A stretch of 38,345 nucleotides of DNA from UBA10646 sp046296295 (GTDB taxonomy: Bacteria > Bacteroidota > Bacteroidia > Chitinophagales > Chitinophagaceae). Under the pieces are notes generated by a model. It saw only the letters and a program-made list of their open reading frames with translations, did not search any database and was not told the origin of the DNA. Location of the stretch: NCBI GenBank assembly GCA_046296295.1, contig JBKBLG010000019.1:1-38345 (forward strand), in the 5' to 3' direction. Position numbers and translations under genes: made by a program. This document shows, one piece after another, positions 16,879-24,761 of the stretch. Positions within the stretch are counted from its first letter, which is position 1, and each line of letters starts with the position of its first letter.

Positions 16879-17373
16879 ATGAAAAAAATTGCCCAGAAGA
16901 TAGGCATCGCCTTAGCGATAGTACTCGTTGTAATTCAGTTTTTCAGACCAGAAAAAAATATCAATACACAACCTGCTACTACACATATCAGTAAGTTGTA
17001 TGCTGTACCTGCCGATGTTGAACAAATTTTAGTAAATGCCTGCTACGACTGTCATAGCAACAACACGGTATATCCTTGGTATAGCAACATACAGCCTGTT
17101 GCTTGGTGGCTCGCCGATCATGTTGAAGATGGTAAAAAACACCTCAACTTCGATGCTTACACCACCTACAACTTACGTAGGCAATACCACAAAATGGAAG
17201 AAGTAATAGAGCAGGTAGACGAAAACGAAATGCCTATGAAAAGCTACCAATTAGCACATAGCAATGCCCGCTTAACCGATGCTCAAAAACAACTATTAAT
17301 CAACTGGGCCAACGGTGTTATGAATACCATGAAGGCACAGTACCCCATGGATAGCTTAGTAAAAAAGCGCTAA
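16879..17373 (+). CDS. Haem-binding domain protein (Haem_bd family)
   Basis: This 164-residue protein is anchored by one N-terminal hydrophobic segment (residues ~8-22). It carries a CxxCH cytochrome c motif (C55, C58, H59 in 'ACYDCHSNNTVYPWYS') and a Met-rich 'ENEMPMKSY' further on that could supply the distal haem ligand. The pattern fits the Haem_bd family, periplasmic single-haem proteins, and a role in electron transfer or redox sensing is likely. It is a single gene with a strong terminator and converges on the guaA fragment. Confidence 0.87.
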   Translation: MKKIAQKIGIALAIVLVVIQFFRPEKNINTQPATTHISKLYAVPADVEQILVNACYDCHSNNTVYPWYSNIQPVAWWLADHVEDGKKHLNFDAYTTYNLRRQYHKMEEVIEQVDENEMPMKSYQLAHSNARLTDAQKQLLINWANGVMNTMKAQYPMDSLVKKR

Positions 17374-17377
17374 AAGC

Positions 17378-17413
17378 AAAAGCCGATAACACAAAAGTTA
17401 TCGGCTTTTTTAT
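17378..17413 (+). terminator. Terminator of the haem-binding protein gene
   Basis: AAAGCCGATAAC (about 17379-17390) pairs with GTTATCGGCTTT (17397-17408), followed by a T-run. An exact hairpin-word copy follows within 15 bases. Confidence 0.85.
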
Positions 17414-17421
17414 TAAGTACC

Positions 17422-17435
17422 ACCTTACGGTAAAT
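17422..17435 (-). repeat. Hairpin word, exact
   Basis: A-T outer pair, between the haem-protein terminator and the guaA fragment. Confidence 0.9.
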
Positions 17436-17441
17436 AAACCA

Positions 17442-17620
17442 TCAATAAAAAATTATTCCCATTCGATGGTTGCAGGTGGCTTGCTACTAATATCGTACAC
17501 CACTCGATTGATACCGCGTACATTGTTAATAATATCGTTGCTAACCTTAGCCAAGAAATCATATGGTAAGTGTGCCCAATCGACCGTCATGCCATTTATA
17601 CTGGTTACTATACGTAAAGA
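17442..17620 (-). pseudogene. Duplicated 3' end of guaA (fragment)
   Basis: These 179 bases match 19392-19570, the 3' end of intact guaA plus 11 bases past its stop, at a fixed offset of 1950 with 10 mismatches (about 94%). The first 141 bases hold one silent mismatch and the last 38 hold nine. The fragment still encodes the GuaA C-terminus ending ATIEWE and a stop (17453-17455). It carries conservative changes (TSINGMTV versus TSVDGMTA in the intact gene). Homology stops abruptly after the codons for L-R. The copy has no start and is not a working gene. It is the left boundary of the cassette 17621-19391. Confidence 0.93.
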
Positions 17621-17652
17621 TTTAAGAACGGCTGATATTGCTTAAAATAAAA

Positions 17653-18177
17653 TTAAGTATAAACTTTAATATCCATATGACTATTCTTATAAAAAGATTT
17701 GCTTTTAAATGCCCCTATAATAATTAGCGTATTTTCTATTTCAGTTAATAGATTTTTTATTTTGTAAAATTTATAAGAGTTTTTTTCACTATTTTTCTGT
17801 TGTTTTATAACAATCCTCTCAATCAACATAACAGCCTTATCAATATCCGCACTACTTTTAAATTTAATTTTTAAGGTGAGGGTGTAATCATTTGAGGTAT
17901 TATAAATAGATAGAGTGAAAGCAGATATAACTTGAATGCTAAGCCCCAAAAAATATTTAGGGCTATTTAAAAAATGAATATCAAAGAGGTCATATTCAAA
18001 AATATTACCACAAACACTATGAGCATTCCACTTTTTTTCTTCCGTACTAGTTAATATCGTATTTGAATCCAATAGCAAGGTTGGATGAATGGAAACTAAT
18101 GCATTTAAAAAAACATCGTGTATATTATACAACACAATACTTAGGTTTGGAAGTTGGAATTGTAGTACCTCGTCCAC
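17653..18177 (-). CDS. Small cytosolic protein of unknown function (candidate immunity partner)
   Basis: This 174-residue protein has no signal peptide or TM segment and is rich in Lys, Ile, Asn and Ser. I do not recognise the family. The start is a GTG (18175-18177) with a GGAGG seven bases upstream (18185-18189 on the plus strand). This is an unusually good ribosome-binding site for this phylum and decides the start; no ATG occurs in the first two-thirds of the frame. It overlaps the end of the lipoprotein gene by 53 bases, so the two are likely translationally coupled. A soluble protein coupled to a secreted one inside an AT-rich island is the usual shape of an immunity protein, which is inference only. 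Confidence 0.6.
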   Translation of the reverse strand: MDEVLQFQLPNLSIVLYNIHDVFLNALVSIHPTLLLDSNTILTSTEEKKWNAHSVCGNIFEYDLFDIHFLNSPKYFLGLSIQVISAFTLSIYNTSNDYTLTLKIKFKSSADIDKAVMLIERIVIKQQKNSEKNSYKFYKIKNLLTEIENTLIIIGAFKSKSFYKNSHMDIKVYT

Positions 18178-19357
18178 CGCTACACCTCCGAGTTGTAAAA
18201 CTACTTCCAGGATTACTCGCTTGTAAATTTAAATTAATTAAATGTTTTAATCGACTTCGCAAAGTGATATCTCCCATGCCGATCAATCCTGCGTTTAATT
18301 CATCAGTCAAGTCTCTAACAGCTTGATTCCACGCATCATTTAAAATTTCACTTGCCTGATAGCTTGTTGCTGGATGTTGGCTTCTATTAGGTGGGATAGT
18401 AACACATGCTTCAAATGGCGGGATAGAGAAACTCTCACCATTTTCACGAATGAAATAAACTGACAATCCCACTATAGTTGCTGTAAGAGCATCTGCTGCT
18501 CCAATACGTCCAAAACTATATCGGCTATCAGGACATAATTTATTTTTTGAAGTCTGGAATTGAGGTAATTCAATTATTGTCGGAGAACCAGAGCCTCCAG
18601 AAGGAGGGAACCAATTTCCTCCACCTCCTGTTGAAACGGGTGGCGTTGATATGCAAATTAAAACAGTTCGAGTTGTTACAACGTGAGTACATACAGTATG
18701 CAAAGGATCATCAGTGGGTAGCTCTGGATTCACTGTACAATTTAAAGAAACATTATGTATTACATAAGAGTTGCAACCACTAGTTAAATTTTCACTACTT
18801 ACTTCTATCAAACCTTCTTTTCCAACACTATCTTGTATGAAAATCGCATCAATTTTTTTCGTAATACAATTTGTAAAAACACTGATAGTAGAATTATTAA
18901 ACCCATTCCCGAAAGGATTACCTGGGAAATTCATTTGTTGACTTAAGAATGCAGATTTTTTTATCCCATTTGAGTTTTCATCAAACTCAAATGCTATTGA
19001 GTATTTTAAAAATGAAGTCTCATTATCAAACAAATCAATTTCAGTTATTCCATCAAGACTCGTAAATGGTACAATTAAATATCTTTTTAGTCCAGACTTT
19101 ACATAATAATGGAGATCCCAGTTAAGTTCAATAGAGCTAGTTTCTTGGTTTTTACCTTTAAGATGCCCAATACCTTCTTTTAAAATATTATATCTTTGTA
19201 TATATTCTTTAACTTTTATAGAATCATCGGCTATGTCTCTACGAGACACTTGGATTTTAGACTTATTAAACAACAACTCATTGGATGTATTACTTTGATC
19301 TGGCTTAGTGCAACCTATAATCAAAGAAAGTAAGAGAAGTAACAAAGTGTTTTTCAT
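18125..19357 (-). CDS. Lipoprotein with Gly/Pro linker and unassigned C-terminal domain
   Basis: This 410-residue protein runs from the ATG at 19355-19357 and has a lipoprotein signal (MKNTLLLLLLSLIIGC, Cys16). An N-terminal region follows (about 20-170, 'ELNWDLHYYVKSGLKRYLIV'). Next is a segment with several cysteines (about 175-245), then a Gly/Pro/Ser linker ('STGGGGNWFPPSGGSGSP'). The ~130-residue C-terminal domain ('GRIGAADALTATIVGLSVYF', later 'ILNDAWNQAVRDLTDELNAG') I cannot assign. An exported scaffold, flexible linker and C-terminal domain is the layout of polymorphic secreted effectors. It sits in the cassette bracketed by guaA repeats and overlaps the following small gene. Confidence 0.75.
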   Translation of the reverse strand: MKNTLLLLLLSLIIGCTKPDQSNTSNELLFNKSKIQVSRRDIADDSIKVKEYIQRYNILKEGIGHLKGKNQETSSIELNWDLHYYVKSGLKRYLIVPFTSLDGITEIDLFDNETSFLKYSIAFEFDENSNGIKKSAFLSQQMNFPGNPFGNGFNNSTISVFTNCITKKIDAIFIQDSVGKEGLIEVSSENLTSGCNSYVIHNVSLNCTVNPELPTDDPLHTVCTHVVTTRTVLICISTPPVSTGGGGNWFPPSGGSGSPTIIELPQFQTSKNKLCPDSRYSFGRIGAADALTATIVGLSVYFIRENGESFSIPPFEACVTIPPNRSQHPATSYQASEILNDAWNQAVRDLTDELNAGLIGMGDITLRSRLKHLINLNLQASNPGSSFTTRRCSGGRGTTIPTSKPKYCVV

Positions 19358-19402
19358 ATTTTTTTTACGAATATAATGAATCTTAATCATTTCAATAAAA
19401 AA

Positions 19403-20947
19403 TTATTCCCATTCGATGGTGGCAGGTGGCTTGCTACTAATATCGTACACCACTCGATTGATACCGCGTACATTGTTAATAATATCGTTGCTAACCTTAG
19501 CCAAGAAATCATATGGTAAGTGTGCCCAATCGGCCGTCATACCATCTACACTGGTAACTGCACGTAAGGCAACGGTGTATTCATAGGTACGTTCATCGCC
19601 CATTACACCAACACTTTTTACAGGCAATAAAATAGTTCCAGCTTGCCATACCTTATCGTACAACTGATGCTCCTTTAAAGCATTGATGTACACAGCATCG
19701 GCAGCTTGCAACAAGGCTACTTTTTCGGGCGTAATATCGCCTAAAATACGAATGGCTAACCCAGGCCCCGGGAACGGGTGACGCTGAATCATATCTGCCG
19801 GAATACCAAGTTCTAAGCCCACTCTACGTACTTCATCTTTAAATAAAAATCGAAGCGGTTCTACCAAATCAAGCTTCATTGTAGCTGGCAAGCCACCAAC
19901 GTTATGATGACTCTTAATTGTTACCGAAGGACCATGCACACTCACACTTTCAATAACATCCGGATAAATAGTACCCTGACCTAAAAACTTAGCCGCTGTA
20001 ATTTTTGCAGCTTCTTGCTGAAACACATCAATAAACAACTTGCCGATAATCTTACGCTTGGTTTCGGGGTCGCTTACACCAGCAAGTTCTTTATAGAATA
20101 AATCTTTCGCATCAACACCAGTAACATTCAAATCAAGTTGTTTGTAGGTGTTAAGTACTTGTTCGAATTCTTGCTTTCGCAATACACCGTTGTCAACAAA
20201 AATGCCATGTAATCGCTTACCAATGGCTCTACTAATTAATGTAGCCGCAACAGTGCTATCTACGCCTCCGCTCAACGCCATAATTACATGAGCATCGGGT
20301 CCAATTTGCTGCTGTAATGCAGTAATGGTTTCATGAACAAAACTGGCAGGTGTAAAGCTTTGGTCACAGCCGCAAACCCTTACTAAAAAATTCCAAAGCA
20401 TATGCTTACCTTCTGTACTGTGATATACCTCTGGGTGAAACTGTAAGCCATACAAAGGCTTATGAGCAGTATTGTTCACACTCCGAAAAGCAGCAACAGG
20501 TATACTTTCAGTAGTAGCAAGTATTTCGAAACCTTGCGGTAAATGCTTAATGCTATCGCTATGGCTCATCCATACCTGACTGCCTTCAGTAATTCCTTGT
20601 AACAATACATCATTGTTTAATTGCAAATGCAAGTGAGCTCTGCCATATTCACGCTTATTACTTTTATCTACATGGCCGCCCATTAATTTAGCTGTAAGTT
20701 GAGCCCCGTAACATACCCCTAAAACCGGAACATGCTGTACCAAACGGGCAACATCTACCATTGGGGCATTATCATCGTTCACGCTACAAGGGCTACCGCT
20801 TAAAATAACACCTTTGATATCTGCAGAAAGCTCAAAGTATTTACCGTAAGGTAGTATCTCACAATATACATTGGCTTCACGTACAGCACGTGCAATTAGT
20901 TGTGTATACTGGCTACCAAAATCGAGGATGATAATTTTATGTGTCAT
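19403..20947 (-). CDS. guaA: GMP synthase (glutamine-hydrolysing)
   Basis: GuaA converts XMP to GMP with ATP and glutamine. The protein is 514 residues, normal length. The class I amidotransferase domain carries Cys79 in 'LGVCYGAQL' and the H171/E173 pair in 'QFHPEVYH'. The ATP-pyrophosphatase domain has the loop SGGVDS (226-231). The C-terminal dimerisation domain ends 'PPATIEWE'. The last 168 coding bases are duplicated 1.95 kb downstream, so the gene's 3' end may have been replaced by incoming DNA without loss of function. Two hairpin-word copies lie inside, read as H-L-P-Q-G and P-Y-G-K. Confidence 0.97.
   Translation of the reverse strand: MTHKIIILDFGSQYTQLIARAVREANVYCEILPYGKYFELSADIKGVILSGSPCSVNDDNAPMVDVARLVQHVPVLGVCYGAQLTAKLMGGHVDKSNKREYGRAHLHLQLNNDVLLQGITEGSQVWMSHSDSIKHLPQGFEILATTESIPVAAFRSVNNTAHKPLYGLQFHPEVYHSTEGKHMLWNFLVRVCGCDQSFTPASFVHETITALQQQIGPDAHVIMALSGGVDSTVAATLISRAIGKRLHGIFVDNGVLRKQEFEQVLNTYKQLDLNVTGVDAKDLFYKELAGVSDPETKRKIIGKLFIDVFQQEAAKITAAKFLGQGTIYPDVIESVSVHGPSVTIKSHHNVGGLPATMKLDLVEPLRFLFKDEVRRVGLELGIPADMIQRHPFPGPGLAIRILGDITPEKVALLQAADAVYINALKEHQLYDKVWQAGTILLPVKSVGVMGDERTYEYTVALRAVTSVDGMTADWAHLPYDFLAKVSNDIINNVRGINRVVYDISSKPPATIEWE
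20531..20544 (-). repeat. Hairpin word, GCAA loop
   Basis: Inside guaA, read H-L-P-Q-G. Confidence 0.8.
20839..20852 (+). repeat. Hairpin word, exact
   Basis: Inside guaA, read L-P-Y-G-K, a third reading frame of the same word. Confidence 0.9.
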
Positions 20948-21076
20948 TGTTAACTCAAATGAAGGCTTTGCGAAGATGGATGCGAAGGTAAGGTATCGCT
21001 TATTGGTTTTCGGAACTGATAAGTGGTTTTAGTTTTAAATACAAGCGTAGTAATTTGCTGCTCTAAACCGAACAAT

Positions 21077-21790
21077 ATGCGAACATTCCTAAAACTAATT
21101 GTTATAGCCTGCTTGCCCCTGCTCATCGCTAGTTGCGATCGGGTAAGGGGTAATAAAAAAGTAACGATAGAACAACGGAGCATTGCCGCCGCAGAAAAAC
21201 TGAATGTGAACGGTTCTATGGATGTAATCATTACTCAAGGCGATTCGCCTAGCTTAAGTGTAGAAGCCGAGGAAAACCTACAACAGTACATTATTACAGA
21301 AGTAAGGAATAACACGTTAGATATCCGCTTTAAAAATGGTACTAGCATAAGAGCATACAAACCTATTCGTATCAAAGTAACATTGCCGCTCATTACAAGT
21401 ATTGCACTTAACGGCAGCGGCAGTGTAATTAGCAACAATAAATTCACTGGAGCATCGGCAACACACCTAAACGTTTCAGGTAGTGGCGACATTCGCCTTA
21501 CAGTAAATACACCACTCGTAGAGGCCGATGTTACCGGCAGCGGCGATGTATTTGTAGCTGGCGAAACGCAACAGGTTAACATTCACCTATCGGGCAGTGG
21601 CGATGTAAATACCGAAAAACTCATGGCCGAAAATGCTACAGTAAGCCTTGTTGGTAGTGGCGATATTAAAGTATTTGCCGATGTTGAACTTAAGGCCGAT
21701 GTAAGTGGTAGTGGCGATGTTCGCTACAAAGGAAATGCCACCGTTAACTCTAACATTCATGGTAGCGGTTCTGTGAGAAAAATCAACTAA
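21077..21790 (+). CDS. GIN-domain (DUF2807) lipoprotein
   Basis: The protein is 237 residues from the ATG at 21077, which begins a lipoprotein signal (MRTFLKLIVIACLPLLIASC). The frame is open upstream but not signal-like. The rest is a putative auto-transporter adhesin head GIN domain. Strands repeat G-S-G-D or V-S-G-S-G-D about every 20 residues ('LNVSGSGDIRL', 'VTGSGDVFVAG', 'LSGSGDVNTEK', 'LVGSGDIKVF', 'VSGSGDVRYK'), as expected for a right-handed beta-helix. It is probably a surface or periplasmic lipoprotein, and its exact role is unknown. A near-copy of the hairpin word with one mismatch (21496) falls in it as L-T-V-N. Confidence 0.88.
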   Translation: MRTFLKLIVIACLPLLIASCDRVRGNKKVTIEQRSIAAAEKLNVNGSMDVIITQGDSPSLSVEAEENLQQYIITEVRNNTLDIRFKNGTSIRAYKPIRIKVTLPLITSIALNGSGSVISNNKFTGASATHLNVSGSGDIRLTVNTPLVEADVTGSGDVFVAGETQQVNIHLSGSGDVNTEKLMAENATVSLVGSGDIKVFADVELKADVSGSGDVRYKGNATVNSNIHGSGSVRKIN

Positions 21791-21832
21791 CCAAGCAAAC
21801 GCTGATATATTTACGTAAGTGTAACATTTAAC

Positions 21833-21869
21833 ATCATAAAGGGCTGCTCTGCGAGCAGCCCTTTATGAT
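21833..21869. terminator. Bidirectional terminator between the GIN lipoprotein and accC
   Basis: A perfect 17-bp stem (21833-21849 with 21853-21869) around a TGC loop, rich in G/C at its tip and A/T at its base, lies between two convergent genes. Confidence 0.85.
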
Positions 21870-21881
21870 TGTACTAATAAC

Positions 21882-21895
21882 ACCTTGCGGTAAAT
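21882..21895 (-). repeat. Hairpin word, GCAA loop
   Basis: Between the 17-bp bidirectional terminator and the accC stop. Confidence 0.8.
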
Positions 21896-21896
21896 A

Positions 21897-23237
21897 TTAT
21901 TTCATTTTGAAACTTTCCAAAAACTTGGTATTGAAGTTACCACTGCGGAAATCTTCGTTCTGCATAAGTTGTAAATGGAATGGAATGGTAGTTTTCACAC
22001 CCTCAATCACATATTCACTTAAAGCTCTATACATGGTATCAATAGCCTCTTCACGTGTTCGAGCCACTGTAATCAACTTGCCAATCATACTATCGTAGTA
22101 AGGTGGTATCACATAACCGGCATACACATGGCTATCTACACGCACACCATGGCCACCAGGGGTATGTAACACAGTAATCTTACCCGGACTAGGTCTAAAA
22201 TCGTTGTACGGATCTTCAGCATTAATGCGGCACTCAATGGCGTACATTTGAGGTTCATAGTTCTGCCCACTGATACGCTCACCCATGGCAATTTTAATCT
22301 GCTCTTTAATTAAATCGAAGTTAATTACCTCTTCAGTAACGCAATGCTCTACTTGAATACGTGTATTCATTTCCATAAAGTAGAAGTTGCGATGCTTATC
22401 TACCAGAAACTCAATGGTACCAACACTTTCGTAATTAATAGCTTTGGCTGCTTTAATAGCAGCATCACCCATTGCCTTACGCAATTCGGGTGTCATAAAC
22501 GGCGATGGCGACTCTTCCACCAACTTTTGGTGGCGACGTTGAATTGAACAATCACGTTCACTCAAATGGCATACATTACCATACTGATCGCCGGCAACTT
22601 GTATTTCAATATGGCGAGGTTCTTCAACGAACTTCTCCATATAAATTCCATCATTTTTAAAGGCCGCAGCGGCTTCTGCTTTAGCAGTATTGTAGGCACG
22701 TTCTAACTCTTCTTCGCTCCAAACCACACGCATACCCTTACCACCGCCACCTGCAGTTGCTTTTAAAATTACCGGATAACCCACTACCTCTTTTGCAAGG
22801 TATTTGGCTTCATCGTAACTCTTTAGCAAGCCATCTGAACCAGGAATAACAGGAACACCTGCTTTAATCATGGTTTCTTTAGCCGTAATTTTATCGCCCA
22901 TGGCATTAATCATTTCAGGCGTAGGCCCAATGAACTTAATACCATGATCGGCACAGATTTGAGAGAATTTAGCGTTCTCGGCCAAAAAACCATAGCCCGG
23001 ATGTATAGCATCGGCATTGGTAATTTCGGCAGCCGCCATAATGTGTGGTATATTGAGGTAGCTTTCGCTACTCTGTGGCTTACCAATACAAACAGCTTCA
23101 TCGGCAAATTTCACATGCAGGCTGTCTTTATCGGCTGTAGAATATACCGCTACTGTTTTAATGCCCATTTCGCGGGCTGTACGTATAACGCGTAAAGCAA
23201 TTTCGCCACGGTTGGCGATAAGTATTTTTTTAAACAA
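21897..23237 (-). CDS. accC: Biotin carboxylase subunit of acetyl-CoA carboxylase
   Basis: AccC carboxylates biotin on AccB with ATP and bicarbonate, the first half of malonyl-CoA synthesis. The protein is 446 residues. It starts 'MFKKILIANRGEIALRVIR', has the Gly-rich ATP loop 'KATAGGGGKGMR', the 'HLSERDCSIQRRHQKLVEE' stretch and the biotin-site 'MNTRIQVEHCVTEEV'. Length and order match AccC rather than the longer pyruvate or propionyl carboxylases. It lies 129 bases downstream of accB on the same strand, the usual accBC arrangement. Confidence 0.96.
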   Translation of the reverse strand: MFKKILIANRGEIALRVIRTAREMGIKTVAVYSTADKDSLHVKFADEAVCIGKPQSSESYLNIPHIMAAAEITNADAIHPGYGFLAENAKFSQICADHGIKFIGPTPEMINAMGDKITAKETMIKAGVPVIPGSDGLLKSYDEAKYLAKEVVGYPVILKATAGGGGKGMRVVWSEEELERAYNTAKAEAAAAFKNDGIYMEKFVEEPRHIEIQVAGDQYGNVCHLSERDCSIQRRHQKLVEESPSPFMTPELRKAMGDAAIKAAKAINYESVGTIEFLVDKHRNFYFMEMNTRIQVEHCVTEEVINFDLIKEQIKIAMGERISGQNYEPQMYAIECRINAEDPYNDFRPSPGKITVLHTPGGHGVRVDSHVYAGYVIPPYYDSMIGKLITVARTREEAIDTMYRALSEYVIEGVKTTIPFHLQLMQNEDFRSGNFNTKFLESFKMK

Positions 23238-23366
23238 TGTATTTCAATTTGACTATTAGAAAATGAACAACTTGCTGCACGGTGCTACAATAACAAACCT
23301 GCAACACACGAGAAACACGCAATCCAAGCCAGTAATATTAAACTACTAGCCGATGTAGTCAATTGG

Positions 23367-23858
23367 TTATGGCTCTACCAAGAATAAAGGCTGATCGTAT
23401 TCTACCGGACTAGCATCGTCTACCAATACTTTTACAATCTTACCTTTTACTTCGCTTTCAATTTCATTAAACAACTTCATTGCTTCAATGATACATACCA
23501 CTTTGCCCGGAGCAACTTCTGAACCTACCTCTACAAATGGGGGCTTATCTGGCGATGAGCGACGGTAGAAAGTACCAATCATCGGGCTTTTTATGGTAAT
23601 AAGGTTGTCGGCAGCTTTTGGAGCAGCCGGAGCTGCGGCAGGTGCAGCGGGCGCTGGGGCTGCAGGAGCCTGTGCAGGAGCAGCAGCGGGTTGTGCGGCT
23701 GGCACATGAAACACTTGTTGGGTAGGCGCTGCAACAGTAACGGTAGCATCTTCTTTCTGCTTGATGGTTACCTTTCCGTCTTTGTCCTCAATGCTTATCT
23801 CACCAATATTACTTTTATTGATAATTTTGATAAGCTCGTGAATTTGTTTCAAATCCAT
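23367..23858 (-). CDS. accB: Biotin carboxyl carrier protein of acetyl-CoA carboxylase
   Basis: The protein is 163 residues from the ATG at 23856-23858 (MDLKQIHELIKIINKSNIGE, the standard AccB N-terminus). A Pro/Ala-rich mobile linker spans about residues 44-82. The biotinyl domain carries K128 in 'IEAMKLFNEI', the lysine that receives biotin. The frame is open for 35 more codons upstream, but these do not fit the family. It precedes accC in an operon. Confidence 0.95.
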   Translation of the reverse strand: MDLKQIHELIKIINKSNIGEISIEDKDGKVTIKQKEDATVTVAAPTQQVFHVPAAQPAAAPAQAPAAPAPAAPAAAPAAPKAADNLITIKSPMIGTFYRRSSPDKPPFVEVGSEVAPGKVVCIIEAMKLFNEIESEVKGKIVKVLVDDASPVEYDQPLFLVEP

Positions 23859-23994
23859 ATAGCAAAGTTTATTTGGGGTTTTAACACGTTTTAACAGCAA
23901 AAGAAATCGAAAATGTGGGGCAAAATAGGGAAATCTGCCCATTTTCATCAAAAAACTAAGCAAATCGAACTTTGGGCCTACTCATTCAAAGTGC

Positions 23995-24696
23995 ATGAGC
24001 ATAACATCAAATCATATTGATTGGGCTAGTTTCAGGCAGCTACCTACCCGTGAAGCAGCCGAGGCATTAGTTGCTTTACTCGCGGCCAATCATTTACCCG
24101 TAAGGGTACAAGAACAAAAACCTCACCTCGATAAAGTGTATGTAGGTGAAATTTTTGAAAGTCCGTTTCATGTATTATTACCTACCACGCATTTTGCAGC
24201 AGCAGAACATGTGCTTGCATCGCAGCATAACGATCAGCCGCTTCCGAAGGAATTCACAGACTATACCGCCGCGGAATGGCAGCAAATTATAGAAGCACCG
24301 TTTAGTTGGTCGGCCGAAGTATACGCATATGCTTTACGGCAAATGCAATCACAAGGCTATATGTATACCGATGAAGCATTGAATCACTACAAACAGCAAG
24401 CCTTACGGCAAATGGCAACTCCGAAAAAGGCAAACACCGTAAAACTTACCCTGAGTTGGTTATTTGCGGCCTCGGGAGTACTGTTTTTGATTTGGTGGCC
24501 TGCACTATCATTTGCATTAGGTGTTGTTAGTAGTTTGGGCGGAGCTATTTTATTGTATAGCACTAAAACATTACCGAACGGAACTATTGTGCAAGTATAC
24601 GATGCCGGTAGCGTACAAAGTGGTCGCTGGTTGTTACTACTCGGCAGTGTTGCAACACTTGTGGGGCTTACACTACTACTCATTTCCGTAAGTTAG
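23995..24696 (+). CDS. Small membrane protein with DUF2007-like N-terminus
   Basis: In this 233-residue protein the first ~85 residues ('EAAEALVALLAANHLPVRVQ', then 'HVLLPTTHFAAAEHVLAS') look like DUF2007, a small ferredoxin-like fold often called a putative signal-transducing domain. A charged middle region follows. The C-terminus has two or three TM helices ('LSWLFAASGVLFLIWWPALS', then 'WLLLLGSVATLVGLTLLLIS'). The function is unknown. The gene holds three members of the hairpin word family in 320 bases (24092, near-copy 24332, 24400), two of them read as A-L-R-Q-M, which is the densest cluster in the window. Confidence 0.7.
   Translation: MSITSNHIDWASFRQLPTREAAEALVALLAANHLPVRVQEQKPHLDKVYVGEIFESPFHVLLPTTHFAAAEHVLASQHNDQPLPKEFTDYTAAEWQQIIEAPFSWSAEVYAYALRQMQSQGYMYTDEALNHYKQQALRQMATPKKANTVKLTLSWLFAASGVLFLIWWPALSFALGVVSSLGGAILLYSTKTLPNGTIVQVYDAGSVQSGRWLLLLGSVATLVGLTLLLISVS
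24092..24107 (+). repeat. Hairpin word variant, 4-bp stem ACCC/GGGT
   Basis: ATTT-ACCC-GTAA-GGGT, paired insertion of C and G. Inside the DUF2007-like gene, read H-L-P-V-R-V. Confidence 0.75.
24400..24413 (-). repeat. Hairpin word, exact (G-C outer pair)
   Basis: Inside the DUF2007-like gene, read A-L-R-Q-M. A one-mismatch copy (CTTTACGGCAAAT) lies 68 bases before it. Confidence 0.9.
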
Positions 24697-24761
24697 TATT
24701 AAACCTATCTTCTCTAATAAAATCAAGCAACACAATGCTGCTTTTAACTATCTTGCCAAGT

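Larger units (their letters stand above)
17442..19570. mobile_element. Putative acquired cassette bounded by direct repeats of the guaA 3' end
   Basis: A direct repeat (17442-17620 and 19392-19570) brackets about 1.8 kb that is visibly more AT-rich than its surroundings. It encodes a lipoprotein and an overlapping small protein. The 3' end of guaA is a known insertion site for integrative elements in several bacteria, but no integrase, transposase or short att core is visible here. Insertion by homologous recombination of incoming DNA carrying its own guaA tail, or a decayed element, would both fit. Confidence 0.55.

Noticed and set aside
17442..17620. guaA fragment as an assembly artefact
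   Set aside because: The copies differ at 10 positions and have different flanks and amino-acid changes, so they are distinct DNA; long reads would settle it.
17653..19357. Insertion sequence or phage in the guaA cassette
   Set aside because: No transposase, integrase, terminal inverted repeat or phage gene could be found.
17621..19391. Absence of the hairpin word in the guaA cassette as proof of foreign origin
   Set aside because: Similar or longer copy-free stretches occur in clearly native genes such as sucA and the histidine kinase region.
21410..21780. Repeated GGTAGTGGCGATGT-like units as a DNA repeat
   Set aside because: They encode the G-S-G-D turns of the GIN domain beta-helix.
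22344..22547. Various open frames of 60-110 codons opposite or within known genes (for example here inside accC, 30490-31038 opposite odhB, and 21235-21582 opposite the GIN lipoprotein)
   Set aside because: They are antisense or out-of-frame shadows of well-supported genes, with no domain or signal of their own.
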